Shown here piece by piece: positions 35,441 to 44,679 of a stretch of 64,000 nt of DNA (position 1 is the stretch's first letter; each line of letters begins with the position of its first letter). The stretch lies in assembly GCF_000013645.1 (NCBI RefSeq), contig NC_007951.1, positions 1,054,001 through 1,118,000 on the forward strand. The letters are read 5' to 3'. The DNA comes from Paraburkholderia xenovorans LB400 (GTDB lineage Bacteria > Pseudomonadota > Gammaproteobacteria > Burkholderiales > Burkholderiaceae). The position numbers were made by a program, and so were the translations under genes. The notes under the pieces were generated by a model. The model made no database searches and was not told the origin of the DNA. It worked only from the letters and a program-made list of their open reading frames with translations.

Positions 35441-37726
35441 ATGAAGTTTCGTTTTCCCGTCGTCATCATCGACGAAGATTTCCGCTCCGAGAACATCTCG
35501 GGTTCCGGCATCCGGGCTCTGGCCGAAGCCATCGAGAAAGAAGGCGCGGAAGTGCTCGGGTTGACGAGCTACGGCGATCTGACTTCGTTCGCGCAGCAGT
35601 CGAGCCGCGCCTCGTGCTTCATCCTTTCGATCGACGATGACGAGCTGCTGCCGTACGTCGATAACGTGGTGGTGGAAGGCGAGACGCCGGAACTGGCCGC
35701 CGCGATCGTCGCGCTGCGCGCGTTCGTGACCGAAGTGCGCCGCCGCAACGCCGACATTCCGATCTTCCTGTACGGCGAAACGCGCACCTCGCGCCACCTG
35801 CCGAACGACATCCTGCGCGAACTGCACGGCTTCATCCACATGTTCGAGGACACGCCGGAGTTCGTCGCGCGCCATATCATCCGCGAGACCAAGGTGTATC
35901 TGGATTCGCTCGCACCGCCGTTCTTCAAGGAACTGGTGCAGTACGCGGAAGAAGGCTCGTACTCGTGGCACTGTCCGGGCCACTCGGGCGGCGTCGCGTT
36001 CCTGAAGAGCCCGCTCGGCCAGATGTTCCACCAGTTCTTCGGCGAGAACATGCTGCGCGCGGACGTGTGCAATGCCGTCGACGAACTTGGCCAGTTGCTG
36101 GACCACACGGGCCCTGTCGCGGCTTCCGAACGCAATGCGGCGCGCATCTTCAGCGCGGACCACGTGTTCTTCGTGACCAACGGCACGTCCACGTCGAACA
36201 AGATCGTCTGGCACGGCACGGTAGCGCCGGGCGACATCGTGCTGGTGGACCGCAACTGCCACAAGTCGATCCTGCACGCGATCACCATGACCGGCGCGAT
36301 TCCGGTGTTCCTCACGCCGACGCGCAACAACTTCGGCATCATCGGGCCGATTCCGCGCAGCGAGTTCGAGCCGGAAAACATCAAGAAGAAGATCCTCGCG
36401 AACCCGTTCGCGCGCGAAGCGCTCGCTAAGAATCCGGACCTCAAGCCGCGCATCCTGACCATCACGCAAAGCACGTACGACGGCGTAATCTACAACGTCG
36501 AGATGATCAAGGAAATGCTCGGCGACTGGCTCGACACGCTGCACTTCGACGAAGCCTGGCTGCCGCACGCTGAATTCCACGAGTTCTATCAGGACATGCA
36601 CGCAATCGGCGCGGGCCGTCCGCGTATTGGTGCGATGGTGTTCGCCACGCACTCCACGCACAAGCTGCTGGCCGGCATTTCGCAGGCTTCGCAGATCGTC
36701 GTGCAGGATTCGAAGAACAGCCGCTTCGACAAGCATCGTTTCAATGAAGCGTATCTGATGCACACGTCGACCAGCCCGCAGTACGCGATCATCGCCTCGT
36801 GCGACGTGGCCGCGGCCATGATGGAAGCGCCGGGCGGCACCGCGCTCGTCGAAGAGTCGATCGCGGAGGCGTTGGACTTCCGCCGCGCAATGAGCAAGGT
36901 CGACGCCGAATACGGCGACGACTGGTTCTTCAAGGTGTGGGGCCCAGACCAGTTCGCCGAAGAAGGCATCGGCTCGCGCGAAGACTGGATGCTGCGTCCG
37001 AACGATCCGTGGCACGGTTTCGGACCGCTCGCCGACGGCTTCAACATGCTCGACCCGATCAAGGCGACCATCGTTACGCCGGGTCTGGATATGGACGGCG
37101 GCTTCGGCGAGTCGGGCATTCCGGCCGCGATCGTCACGAAGTATCTGGCCGAGCACGGCATCATCGTCGAGAAGACCGGGCTGTATTCGTTCTTCATCAT
37201 GTTCACGATCGGCATCACCAAGGGCCGCTGGAATTCGATGGTCACCGAACTGCAGCAGTTCAAGGACGACTACGACAACAACCAGCCGCTGTGGCGCGTG
37301 CTGCCCGAGTTCGTCTCGCATCATCCCATGTACGAACGTGTGGGTTTGCGCGATCTGTGCGAGCAGATTCACAGCGTCTACCGCGCGAACGACATTGCGC
37401 GCCTGACGACCGAGATGTACCTGTCGAGCATGGAACCGGCCATGAAGCCGTCCGATGCGTTCGCCAAGCTCGCGCACCGCGAGATCGACCGCGTGCCTAT
37501 CGACGAACTGGAAGGCCGCGTCACGTCGATCCTGCTGACGCCGTATCCGCCGGGCATTCCGCTGCTGATCCCGGGCGAGCGCTTCAACAGGACCATCGTC
37601 AACTATCTGCGTTTCGCGCGCGAGTTCAACGAGCGCTTCCCGGGTTTCCACACGGACATCCACGGGCTGGTCGGCGAAACGATCAACGGACGCATCGAAT
37701 ACTTCGTCGATTGCGTTCGCGCCTGA
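35441..37726 (+). CDS. Orn/Lys/Arg decarboxylase (group III, PLP-dependent)
   Basis: This is a large biodegradative-type basic amino acid decarboxylase. The 761-residue protein has an N-terminal wing domain (residues 1-125), the PLP domain with SYSWHCPGHSGGVAF, TNGTSTSNKIV, LHFDEAWLPHAEF and THSTHKLLAGISQ (PLP Lys408), and the C-terminal domain. The substrate (arginine, lysine or ornithine) cannot be fixed by eye. A chromosomal lone copy in Burkholderia is often called arginine or lysine decarboxylase. GGAG lies nine bases before the ATG. The next gene starts two bases after the stop. Confidence 0.92.
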   Translation: MKFRFPVVIIDEDFRSENISGSGIRALAEAIEKEGAEVLGLTSYGDLTSFAQQSSRASCFILSIDDDELLPYVDNVVVEGETPELAAAIVALRAFVTEVRRRNADIPIFLYGETRTSRHLPNDILRELHGFIHMFEDTPEFVARHIIRETKVYLDSLAPPFFKELVQYAEEGSYSWHCPGHSGGVAFLKSPLGQMFHQFFGENMLRADVCNAVDELGQLLDHTGPVAASERNAARIFSADHVFFVTNGTSTSNKIVWHGTVAPGDIVLVDRNCHKSILHAITMTGAIPVFLTPTRNNFGIIGPIPRSEFEPENIKKKILANPFAREALAKNPDLKPRILTITQSTYDGVIYNVEMIKEMLGDWLDTLHFDEAWLPHAEFHEFYQDMHAIGAGRPRIGAMVFATHSTHKLLAGISQASQIVVQDSKNSRFDKHRFNEAYLMHTSTSPQYAIIASCDVAAAMMEAPGGTALVEESIAEALDFRRAMSKVDAEYGDDWFFKVWGPDQFAEEGIGSREDWMLRPNDPWHGFGPLADGFNMLDPIKATIVTPGLDMDGGFGESGIPAAIVTKYLAEHGIIVEKTGLYSFFIMFTIGITKGRWNSMVTELQQFKDDYDNNQPLWRVLPEFVSHHPMYERVGLRDLCEQIHSVYRANDIARLTTEMYLSSMEPAMKPSDAFAKLAHREIDRVPIDELEGRVTSILLTPYPPGIPLLIPGERFNRTIVNYLRFAREFNERFPGFHTDIHGLVGETINGRIEYFVDCVRA

Positions 37727-37728
37727 CC

Positions 37729-38460
37729 ATGCGGCGAGCGAAGTCCCCGCTGTGGGCCAGCGGCCCGCAGCGCGCGTTCTGCGTGCTGGCGCTGGCTGCG
37801 GCGGTGGTGTTCGGCGCGGCGTCGTTGCCGGCGCATGCCGAAGTCGCCGCCGCCGATCCGATCGATGCGTCCATGCGCGCTTGCCTCGCGCGCAGCGACA
37901 TGTCGTCGACAGCGGGGCAGGTGCAGTGCATGGACAACGCGCGGATCGGCTGGAGAACTGCGCTGGACAACGCGTGGCAGCAGCTTCAGCAGAAGGTGCC
38001 GCCCGCGCGGCGCAAGCAGTGGGAAAAGAGCCAGGCGAGCTGGCAGGCGTCGCGCGATGCCGAGAAGCCGCTGCTCGCTGCCGTGTTCGCCACTACGCGC
38101 GGTTCCATGTACGTGCTCGCCGAAGCCGACATGCAGTTGCAGCCGGTGCGCGACCGGGCGCTCGCGCTGCGCAGCGCGGTCGCGAAGGCGAGCGCCGGCG
38201 GCGATCCACCGCGCCGGGTGCGTGCCTGCAGCGCGGACGCGCAGTGCGAACACGCCATGTTCGATCTGAACCGCTATTACCACCGCTTGCAGTCGAAGAT
38301 GCCGGTACGCACGCGTGCGACGCTGACGCGCGCGCAGAAAGCGTGGACCGCATATCTGAACGCCACGACGCCGGTTGTCGACGAGCGCGGCCGCATCGAT
38401 ATCATCGGTGCGCGGGTGGCGACGCTCAAGCGTTTGTCGGAAACCGTCGGCAATAGCTGA
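37729..38460 (+). CDS. Secreted protein with two LprI/DUF1311-like domains
   Basis: The 243-residue product has an N-terminal signal peptide (AFCVLALAAAVVFGAASLPAHA). Two LprI-like (lysozyme-inhibitor-like, DUF1311) units follow. The first contains CLARSDMSSTAGQVQCMDNA...WQQLQQKVPPARRKQWEKSQASW in pieces. The second contains CSADAQCEHAMFDLNRYYHRLQSKM and LTRAQKAWTAYLNA. Paired cysteines suggest a periplasmic disulfide protein. It starts two bases after the decarboxylase stop, so it is co-transcribed, but the functional link is unclear. Confidence 0.72.
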   Translation: MRRAKSPLWASGPQRAFCVLALAAAVVFGAASLPAHAEVAAADPIDASMRACLARSDMSSTAGQVQCMDNARIGWRTALDNAWQQLQQKVPPARRKQWEKSQASWQASRDAEKPLLAAVFATTRGSMYVLAEADMQLQPVRDRALALRSAVAKASAGGDPPRRVRACSADAQCEHAMFDLNRYYHRLQSKMPVRTRATLTRAQKAWTAYLNATTPVVDERGRIDIIGARVATLKRLSETVGNS

Positions 38461-38496
38461 GCGTGCCGTGAGCGGCGTGCTTCGGGCGAAGCACGC

Positions 38497-39423
38497 TCAA
38501 TTGAGTATGTAGCCTTCCGCTTCCGGGCTCGGCAGCGGCAGAGCCGGTTCGCCGAGCAGGTCGCGCATGGCGTCCTCGATCACCACCGACATCATGTGAA
38601 GCGCGAGGTCGTTGTCGTCGGTGCCGAAAGGCTCTTCGATCTGCGACGCGATGGCTTCGTGCGCCATGAACGTGTACGCCACGAACACCGCGAAAACGGG
38701 CGTAAAGATGCCGATGCTGTCCACCAGTCCGAACGGCAACGACGCGCAGAAGAAGTACACCGTGCGGTGAATCATCACCGAATATGCGAACGGCAGCGGC
38801 GTAGAAGCAATGCGCTCGCAGCCGCCGATCACATCCGAAATACCATTCAGATTCCGGTCGAAGGCGATGACCGCCATCGGATCGATCTCGCCTGCCCGGG
38901 CGTGGCGTTGCACCCATTCGCCGAGATAGAGCATCAAGGCGGCCGGCTTGTACCGCGACGCCATGACGCGCTCGAAGAGGGCTTGCGGTAGCCGTGCGGC
39001 GAGGTCTTCGCGCGGATCGCTCCTGCGAAGCTGATGACGCAGCGCGTGAGGAAGGGCGCCGAGCACCGTGAAAAACTCCTTGACGTCTTCTTCCGGCAAC
39101 GGCCGGACCGGCAACGTGAGCACCTGGCGAGTGAGCGAGCGCGACTCGTTGAGCAACTGGCCCCAGAGCTTGCGGGCTTCCCACCAGCGGTCGTAACTGG
39201 CGTTGTTCCTGAAGCCGAGAAACACCGCGAGCGCAATGCCTATCAGGGAGAAGGGCGCGGTGGTGTTGAGATTCAGCGAGATCGGCAGAAGGTGGTCGTG
39301 GGCCGCTACGGCCACGATCGAAATGCAGAAGATCAGGAAGAGCCGCGGCAGCAATTGCGGAAGGACTGAGCCTCGCCAGGCGAGCAGCATGCGGAACCAA
39401 TGGAGATGCGGGCGGATGATCAT
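38497..39423 (-). CDS. Bestrophin-family (UPF0187) membrane protein
   Basis: The 308-residue protein belongs to the bacterial bestrophin family of anion/cation channels in the inner membrane. It has LLPRLFLIFCISIVAV, the family motif FRNNASYDRWWEARKLWG, ESRSLTRQ, PFAYSVMIHRTVYFFCASLPFGLVD in pieces, and IEEPFGTDDNDLAL near the end. The start at 39423 is the one that leads straight into the family sequence; the frame continues far upstream only as noise. It is convergent with the LprI-like gene. Confidence 0.9.
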   Translation of the reverse strand: MIIRPHLHWFRMLLAWRGSVLPQLLPRLFLIFCISIVAVAAHDHLLPISLNLNTTAPFSLIGIALAVFLGFRNNASYDRWWEARKLWGQLLNESRSLTRQVLTLPVRPLPEEDVKEFFTVLGALPHALRHQLRRSDPREDLAARLPQALFERVMASRYKPAALMLYLGEWVQRHARAGEIDPMAVIAFDRNLNGISDVIGGCERIASTPLPFAYSVMIHRTVYFFCASLPFGLVDSIGIFTPVFAVFVAYTFMAHEAIASQIEEPFGTDDNDLALHMMSVVIEDAMRDLLGEPALPLPSPEAEGYILN

Positions 39424-39503
39424 CGGGGGTGGTTTTCTTGCCTGAAGCAGCGGGGGTTCTATTATCGCTTTTTTGTGTTTTCGGTCCCGCCGCTCAGATT
39501 CGC

Positions 39504-40346
39504 TCAAACTCCCAGACAAACCGCCCCGGCCGCAACGATCACGCATGCGAGCCAGCGCTTCGCGCTCACCGCTTCCCGCAGAAACACCCGCCCGATCAGC
39601 ACCGCGAACACCACGCTGGTCTCGCGCAACGCCGATACCGCGCCCATCGCGCCCGACTGCATCGCCCAGATCACGATGCCGTACGCCGCGATCGACACGA
39701 GACCGCCGGCGAGCGATGAGCCCACTGCCATTGGCGCGGCCCGTACCGGTCTCCACAGCGCCGCGAGTCCGCGCTTCGCGACGAACAGCAACGGCATCAG
39801 CCAGTAGAACAGGAACATCCACGCGGTGTAGGTGAGCGACCGGCCTTCGGATACGCGTACGCCGATGCCGTCGATCACGGTGTAGAGCGCGATCGTCGCA
39901 CCGGTCGTCAGCGCGGCCAGCGCACCCGCGCGCGATACGCGCCCGCCCTGCAGCGCGATCGCGATGATGCCGCCCGATATCATCGCGACGCCGAGCGCGT
40001 GCAGGGGGCCGATCGCCTCGTGCGCGAAAAGCGCGGCGCCGAGCGTGACGAGCAGCGGCGACGAGCCGCGCGCGATGGGATACGCCTGCGCCAGATCGCT
40101 GCGCCGGTATGCCCGCACGAGAGTCATGTTGTAGACGATATGCAGGAGCCCCGAGACGACGATATACGGCCACGCCGCGCCGGCCGGCCACGGCGTGAAG
40201 AGGACCACGAAGCTGGAGACCGTTGCGATGGCGATGCTCATCCACGTCATGGACAGGAAACGGTCGCGGTTGCCGTGAAGCATCGCGTTCCAGCTGGCGT
40301 GGAGCAGGGCGGCAAGCAGAACGAGACCGCCGGTATAGCTGAGCAT
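39504..40346 (-). CDS. EamA/DMT-superfamily transporter
   Basis: The 280-residue protein has about ten hydrophobic helices in two EamA repeats (MLSYTGGLVLLAALLHASWNAML, then TTGATIALYTVIDG), with AYRRSDLAQAYPIARGSSPLLV and LRETSVVFAVLIGRVFLRE as family signatures. It is a metabolite exporter or importer of unknown substrate. It runs divergently from the LysR regulator at 40497, which probably controls it. Confidence 0.86.
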   Translation of the reverse strand: MLSYTGGLVLLAALLHASWNAMLHGNRDRFLSMTWMSIAIATVSSFVVLFTPWPAGAAWPYIVVSGLLHIVYNMTLVRAYRRSDLAQAYPIARGSSPLLVTLGAALFAHEAIGPLHALGVAMISGGIIAIALQGGRVSRAGALAALTTGATIALYTVIDGIGVRVSEGRSLTYTAWMFLFYWLMPLLFVAKRGLAALWRPVRAAPMAVGSSLAGGLVSIAAYGIVIWAMQSGAMGAVSALRETSVVFAVLIGRVFLREAVSAKRWLACVIVAAGAVCLGV

Positions 40347-40496
40347 GGGCCTCCGGGCCGGGAAGGGTGAAGAGGTGCGGGAGGCGACACCCCGCGCGTG
40401 CGGTGTCGGCTATCAGCACTACAAGCAGGATATCTATCTTGTCGCCCGCCAACAAACGAGTTAAATTGGGTCTTCGCGTTAGATAAACTCTTGTGA

Positions 40497-41405
40497 ATGA
40501 AACGGGTATTGCCTCCGCTCAACGCATTGCGAGCCTTCGAGGCCGCAGGCCGGCTCGGCAGCTTCAAGGAAGCGGCGGCCGAATTGCACGTGACTCATGG
40601 AGCGGTGAGTCAGCAGGTGCGGCTGCTCGAGGAATGGCTGGGCGCACCGCTATTCGAGCGGCACAACCGGCGCGTGGTGCTCACCGCGGCGGCGAAGGCC
40701 TATCTGGGAGAAATCGGCCCACTGTTCGAGCAGTTGTCGCAGGCAACCGCGAGATATGGTTTTCCGGAGACGGTCTCCCGCACACTTTCTGTGAATGCGC
40801 CGGCTACCTTCACATTGCGCTGGCTGGTGCCGAGACTGGCGAAGTTCCGCGCCGGGCACCCGGACGTGGACGTGAAGGTGGAGACGTCGAACGAGTCGGC
40901 GGAGAGCCTGAAAGATGTCTACGACATCGTTATCCGGGGTGGTCCCGACACGTTCTACGGCTACTCGATGCGGCCTTTCCTGTCCGAGGAACGGCTGCCG
41001 GTCTGTAGTCCGGCGCTGTTGCAGCGACAGCCGCTTCGCACACCCGACGATCTGCGCCAGCATACGTTGCTGCACACGTCGAGCCTTCCGCGGCTGTGGC
41101 CCGACTGGCTGGCGAGCGCGAAGATTCCCGCACTCAGGCCGGCCGCCGCTCTGACCTTCGATCATTTCTATCTGACGTTGCAAGCCGCCATCGACGGGAT
41201 AGGCATTGCGATGGGACCGACCGCGCTGGTTTCCGACGATCTCGCGGCCGGCCGGCTCGTCGCGCCGTTCGCCGGCCCTCGTCTGCCGTCGCGGAGCTAT
41301 TGCACGTATGTTCCGGATGGAAAGTCCGCGGATGACCTGGTCGCGCTGTTCCGCGCATGGCTCGAACGCGAAGGGATGCGCTTACCGGCGGAGACCAACC
41401 CCTGA
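40497..41405 (+). CDS. LysR-family regulator, GcvA-like
   Basis: The 302-residue protein has an N-terminal winged helix (LPPLNALRAFEAAGRLGSFKEAAAELHVTHGAVSQQVRLLEEWLG in pieces) of the GcvA/AmpR type, and a substrate-binding domain with PRLAKFRAGHPDVDVKVETS and AAIDGIGIAMGPTALV. It is divergent from the EamA transporter with 150 bases between, the usual arrangement for a LysR protein and its target. The effector is unknown. Confidence 0.9.
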   Translation: MKRVLPPLNALRAFEAAGRLGSFKEAAAELHVTHGAVSQQVRLLEEWLGAPLFERHNRRVVLTAAAKAYLGEIGPLFEQLSQATARYGFPETVSRTLSVNAPATFTLRWLVPRLAKFRAGHPDVDVKVETSNESAESLKDVYDIVIRGGPDTFYGYSMRPFLSEERLPVCSPALLQRQPLRTPDDLRQHTLLHTSSLPRLWPDWLASAKIPALRPAAALTFDHFYLTLQAAIDGIGIAMGPTALVSDDLAAGRLVAPFAGPRLPSRSYCTYVPDGKSADDLVALFRAWLEREGMRLPAETNP

Positions 41406-41474
41406 CCGGAAACGCAGCCCCGCGTCGCGATACCCGGATTGCCGGAGCGGCCGGGCAGCGCGTGGCCCCGAGCG

Positions 41475-42302
41475 TCAGGTAAGCGCGCTGCTGGCCGCGG
41501 CCGCGCGGCCGCGCAGCCAGTTGATGCTCGCGAAGAGCAGCACCGCGAATACGATCAGCATGGTCGCCACGGCGAGAATCGATGGGTCGATCGAATCGCG
41601 AATGCCGCTCCACATCTGCCGCGGCACGGTGGTTTGATCCGGGCCGCCAATGAACAGAATGACGATCACTTCATCGAACGAAGTCGCGAAAGCGAAGACG
41701 CTGCCGGTGGCGACGGCGGGCATGATGAGCGGCAGCGTAACGCGCCGGAACGTGACCCAGGGCGCTGCGCCCAGACCGGATGCGGCGCGCAGCAGACTTT
41801 GATCGAACGAAAGCAGCGACGCCGTCACGGTGATCACCACGAACGGCGTGCCGAGCGCCGCGTGCGCGAGCACCACGCCGGGATACGAGTTCACGAGGCC
41901 GAGCGGCGCGAAGATCAGATAGAAGCCCGCGGCAACGACCACGATCGGCACGATCATCGGCGAAATGATGATCGGCATGATCAGCGAGCGCAGCGGAAAC
42001 TGCGCGCGCGACAGGCCCAGCGCGGCGAGCGTGCCCAGACACGTGGCGATCAGTGTGGACGCCGCGCCGATGCCGATGCTGTTCAGAAGCGACCGTTGCC
42101 AGTCCGCGCTCGTCAGCGCCTGCTCATACCAGCGAAACGAAAAGCCCTGCATCGGGTACGAGAAATACGAGCCCGAATTGAACGAGAGCGGGATGATGGC
42201 GAGAATCGGCGCAATCAGAAAGAAGAGCACGACCGCTGTATGCAGTCGCACCCAGCGCGTGGCGATGCGTTCCGTCAGCACCTTGTTGCGTTGTTCTTGC
42301 AT
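41475..42302 (-). CDS. Polyamine-type ABC transporter permease (PotC-like)
   Basis: The 275-residue inner-membrane permease has six hydrophobic segments. Its ATPase-contacting loop is AASGLGAAPWVTFRRVTLPLIMPAV. It also has FSFRWYEQALTSADWQRSLLNS typical of PotC/YdcV proteins, and ends with a last helix plus an Ala-rich tail. It is the last gene of the importer set potA-potD-potB-potC-like, 38 bases after the other permease. The substrate is not spermidine for certain; see the Rieske cluster. Confidence 0.9.
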   Translation of the reverse strand: MQEQRNKVLTERIATRWVRLHTAVVLFFLIAPILAIIPLSFNSGSYFSYPMQGFSFRWYEQALTSADWQRSLLNSIGIGAASTLIATCLGTLAALGLSRAQFPLRSLIMPIIISPMIVPIVVVAAGFYLIFAPLGLVNSYPGVVLAHAALGTPFVVITVTASLLSFDQSLLRAASGLGAAPWVTFRRVTLPLIMPAVATGSVFAFATSFDEVIVILFIGGPDQTTVPRQMWSGIRDSIDPSILAVATMLIVFAVLLFASINWLRGRAAAASSALT

Positions 42303-42340
42303 GTCGTTCCTTCGTCGTGTGCGCGTGTTTCGACCGGGGC

Positions 42341-43606
42341 TCAACCGAAGCGCAAGCGGTCGATACCGACAATGCGGTTGAACAGGAAATAGAAGATCGC
42401 CGTGAAGATCACGAGATAGGCCGAGAGGGCGCCGGCGAGCCCCCAGTTGAGTTGCGTATTGGTCTGGATCGCGATGAGCTGGCTGATCATCTCGTCGCCA
42501 GCGCCGCCGAGCAGCGCAGGCGTGATGTAGTAGCCGAGCGCGAGCACGAACACGAGGAAGCAGCCTGCGCCCACGCCGGGCAGCGTCTGCGGAATGTAGA
42601 CGCGCACGAACGCGGTGAACGGATGCGCGCCGAGCGATTGCGCGGCCCGCACGTAGACGGGCGATACCCCTTTCATCACCGAATAGATGGCGAGAATCAT
42701 GTACGGCAGGAGCACGTGCGTCATGCCGATCAGCACACCCGTGCGGTTGAAGATGAGCGGCAGCGGATGCGTGGCGAGCCCGAGACCCGTCAGCAGACTG
42801 TTGATGACACCGCCCGGTTGCAGCAGAACGTACCATGCGGTCGTGCGCACGAGCAGCGAGGTCCAGAACGGCACGATCACGAACAGCATCAGGCGGTTGC
42901 TGCTTTTCGCGGGCAGGTTCGCGAGCAGCCATGCAACCGGATAGCCGAGCACGAGGCACAGCAGCGTGACCGTGGCGCTGATCGAGATCGTGCGCGCAAA
43001 GGCCTGCCGATAGATCGACGCGTTGTCCGGCACGAACGCGACCGAGCCTTGCGGCGTGACTTGCGCATCGACGGCGGCGAGCAGATAGTCCGGCGTCGGC
43101 GACGCGGCGGCGCGCTTCAGCAGGCGCCAGATTTCCGGCGAATTCCAGCGTTCGTCGAGTTCGATGAGCGCCGGTTTCCACGCGGGCGGCGCATCGGCGG
43201 GAAGTTGGCGCGCGGTGCGCATCAACAGGCTGCGGAATTCGGCCTGATCGAAGTTCAGCCGCCGCGCGACGGTGCCGAGCTGACCGCTCTGCTGCGCCTC
43301 GCGGAGCCCCGCGGCGAGCAGCGCGAACATGTGCTCGTCCGGCACGCCGCGGCCGTCCCACGCGTCGAGCGCGCGCGTGAGCGCCGGCATGCCGTTGGAC
43401 ATCTCGTGGTTCTGCACGCTGCGCGCGAGCAGCAGCGCGATCGGCGCGATGAACGTCGAAACGAGGAACACGATGAGCGGCAGCGCGAGCAACAGCGCCC
43501 GCACGGATGCGCGGCGGCGCGCCTTCTGAAATGACGCGCCGCCGTCGGCTCTCGTCGGAGAGCCCACGGCTGTGGCGCGGGCCGGAGCGGGCATGCTGGT
43601 AGTCAC
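42341..43606 (-). CDS. Polyamine-type ABC transporter permease (PotB-like) with insert
   Basis: This is the partner permease of the importer. At 421 residues it is about 130 longer than typical PotB. The extra part, residues about 65-180, lies between the first membrane helix (ALLLALPLIVFLVSTFIAPIALL) and the second (ISATVTLLCLVLGYPVAWLL). It is hydrophilic and should be periplasmic. The rest is regular, including RTTAWYVLLQPGGVIN and the coupling loop AAQSLGAHPFTAFVRVYIPQTLPG. A periplasmic insert of this kind may contact the binding protein. Confidence 0.88.
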   Translation of the reverse strand: MTTSMPAPARATAVGSPTRADGGASFQKARRRASVRALLLALPLIVFLVSTFIAPIALLLARSVQNHEMSNGMPALTRALDAWDGRGVPDEHMFALLAAGLREAQQSGQLGTVARRLNFDQAEFRSLLMRTARQLPADAPPAWKPALIELDERWNSPEIWRLLKRAAASPTPDYLLAAVDAQVTPQGSVAFVPDNASIYRQAFARTISISATVTLLCLVLGYPVAWLLANLPAKSSNRLMLFVIVPFWTSLLVRTTAWYVLLQPGGVINSLLTGLGLATHPLPLIFNRTGVLIGMTHVLLPYMILAIYSVMKGVSPVYVRAAQSLGAHPFTAFVRVYIPQTLPGVGAGCFLVFVLALGYYITPALLGGAGDEMISQLIAIQTNTQLNWGLAGALSAYLVIFTAIFYFLFNRIVGIDRLRFG

Positions 43607-43631
43607 GTTGGGCTCTCGTCGGACGATGGGG

Positions 43632-44678
43632 TTACTGCGTCAGCCACACCTGGAAGCGCTTGTTGATCTGGTCCGCGTTGTCGGCCCAGAAGGTTGCGTT
43701 GATCTGCAATGCGCGCTTGAAGTTCTGCGGTGACGTCGGCAGATCGGCGAGGCGCTGCTTGTCGATGAGCGCGATCGCGTCCTTGCGCGGCGGCGCATAG
43801 GCGATGTATTTCGTCAGGTCCGCATACGCCTTCGGCTGCGAAGCCGAGACGATGAACTTCGCGGCCGCGTCGGCATGCTTCGCGCCGGTCGGCACGCCCC
43901 ACCAGTCGAAGTCGTAGACCTGCGCGTCCCAGACGGCCTTGAACGGCTTGTTGTCTTTCTTCGCGGCGTCGTCGATGCGGCCGTTGTAGGCCTGCGTCAT
44001 CACCACCGCGCCGTCCGCGAGCAACTGCGGCGCCTGCGCGCCCGACTCCCACCACACAATGCTCTTCTTGATCGTATCGAGTTTCCTGAACGCGCGATCC
44101 ACGCCGGCGGGCGTGCCGAGCACTTTGTAGACATCCTTGGGATCGACGCCGTCGGCGATCAGCGCCCATTCCATCGAGACCTTCGGCGACTTGCGCAGGC
44201 CGCGCTTGCCAGGGAATTTCTGCAGGTCGAAGAAGTCGTTGACGGTGGTCGGCGCGGTCTTGAGCTTGCTTGCATCGTAGGCGTAGACCGTGGACCAGAC
44301 CATGCTCGCGACCGCGCAATCGCTGATCGAGCCGGGGATGAAGTCGCTCGTCTTGCCGAGCGACTTCTTGTCGAACTTCTGCAGGAGGCCTTCGTCGCAG
44401 GCGGTGATCGCGTCGTTCGTTTCGAGGTCGATCAGGTCCCACGTGGTGTTCTTCGCCTGCTCCATCGCGGAGAGCTTGGCGAGACCGCCGTCATACGATT
44501 CGGTCGAGAAGCCGATGCCGGTGGCCTGCGTGAACGGCTCGAAATAGGCCTTCTTCGCGGCCGCTTCATACGCGCCGCCGAAGGTCACGACGGAAAGCGT
44601 CTCCGCTGCCTGGGTGGCCGCGGCGGTGAACGCGAGCACGGCGAGTGCGGCGCATTGTGCTTTGAGGTTGTTGCGCAT
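43632..44678 (-). CDS. Polyamine-type ABC transporter substrate-binding protein
   Basis: This periplasmic receptor has 348 residues and a signal peptide (CAALAVLAFTAAATQAAETL), then the PotD/PotF-like start LSVVTFGGAYEAAAKKAYFEPF. It includes NTTWDLIDLETNDAITACDEGLL, the solute-binding segment WWESGAQAPQLLADGAVVMTQAYNGR in pieces, and DFDWWGVPTGAKHADAAAKFI. It lies between the ATPase and permease genes with gaps of one and 25 bases. The binding pocket is aromatic-rich, as in receptors for polyamines and quaternary amines. Confidence 0.88.
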   Translation of the reverse strand: MRNNLKAQCAALAVLAFTAAATQAAETLSVVTFGGAYEAAAKKAYFEPFTQATGIGFSTESYDGGLAKLSAMEQAKNTTWDLIDLETNDAITACDEGLLQKFDKKSLGKTSDFIPGSISDCAVASMVWSTVYAYDASKLKTAPTTVNDFFDLQKFPGKRGLRKSPKVSMEWALIADGVDPKDVYKVLGTPAGVDRAFRKLDTIKKSIVWWESGAQAPQLLADGAVVMTQAYNGRIDDAAKKDNKPFKAVWDAQVYDFDWWGVPTGAKHADAAAKFIVSASQPKAYADLTKYIAYAPPRKDAIALIDKQRLADLPTSPQNFKRALQINATFWADNADQINKRFQVWLTQ

Positions 44679-44679
44679 A

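Noticed and set aside
34778..37663. A 961-codon open frame antisense to dcd and the decarboxylase gene
   Set aside because: Arg/Asp/Val-rich shadow without motifs, while both plus-strand proteins match their families from end to end.
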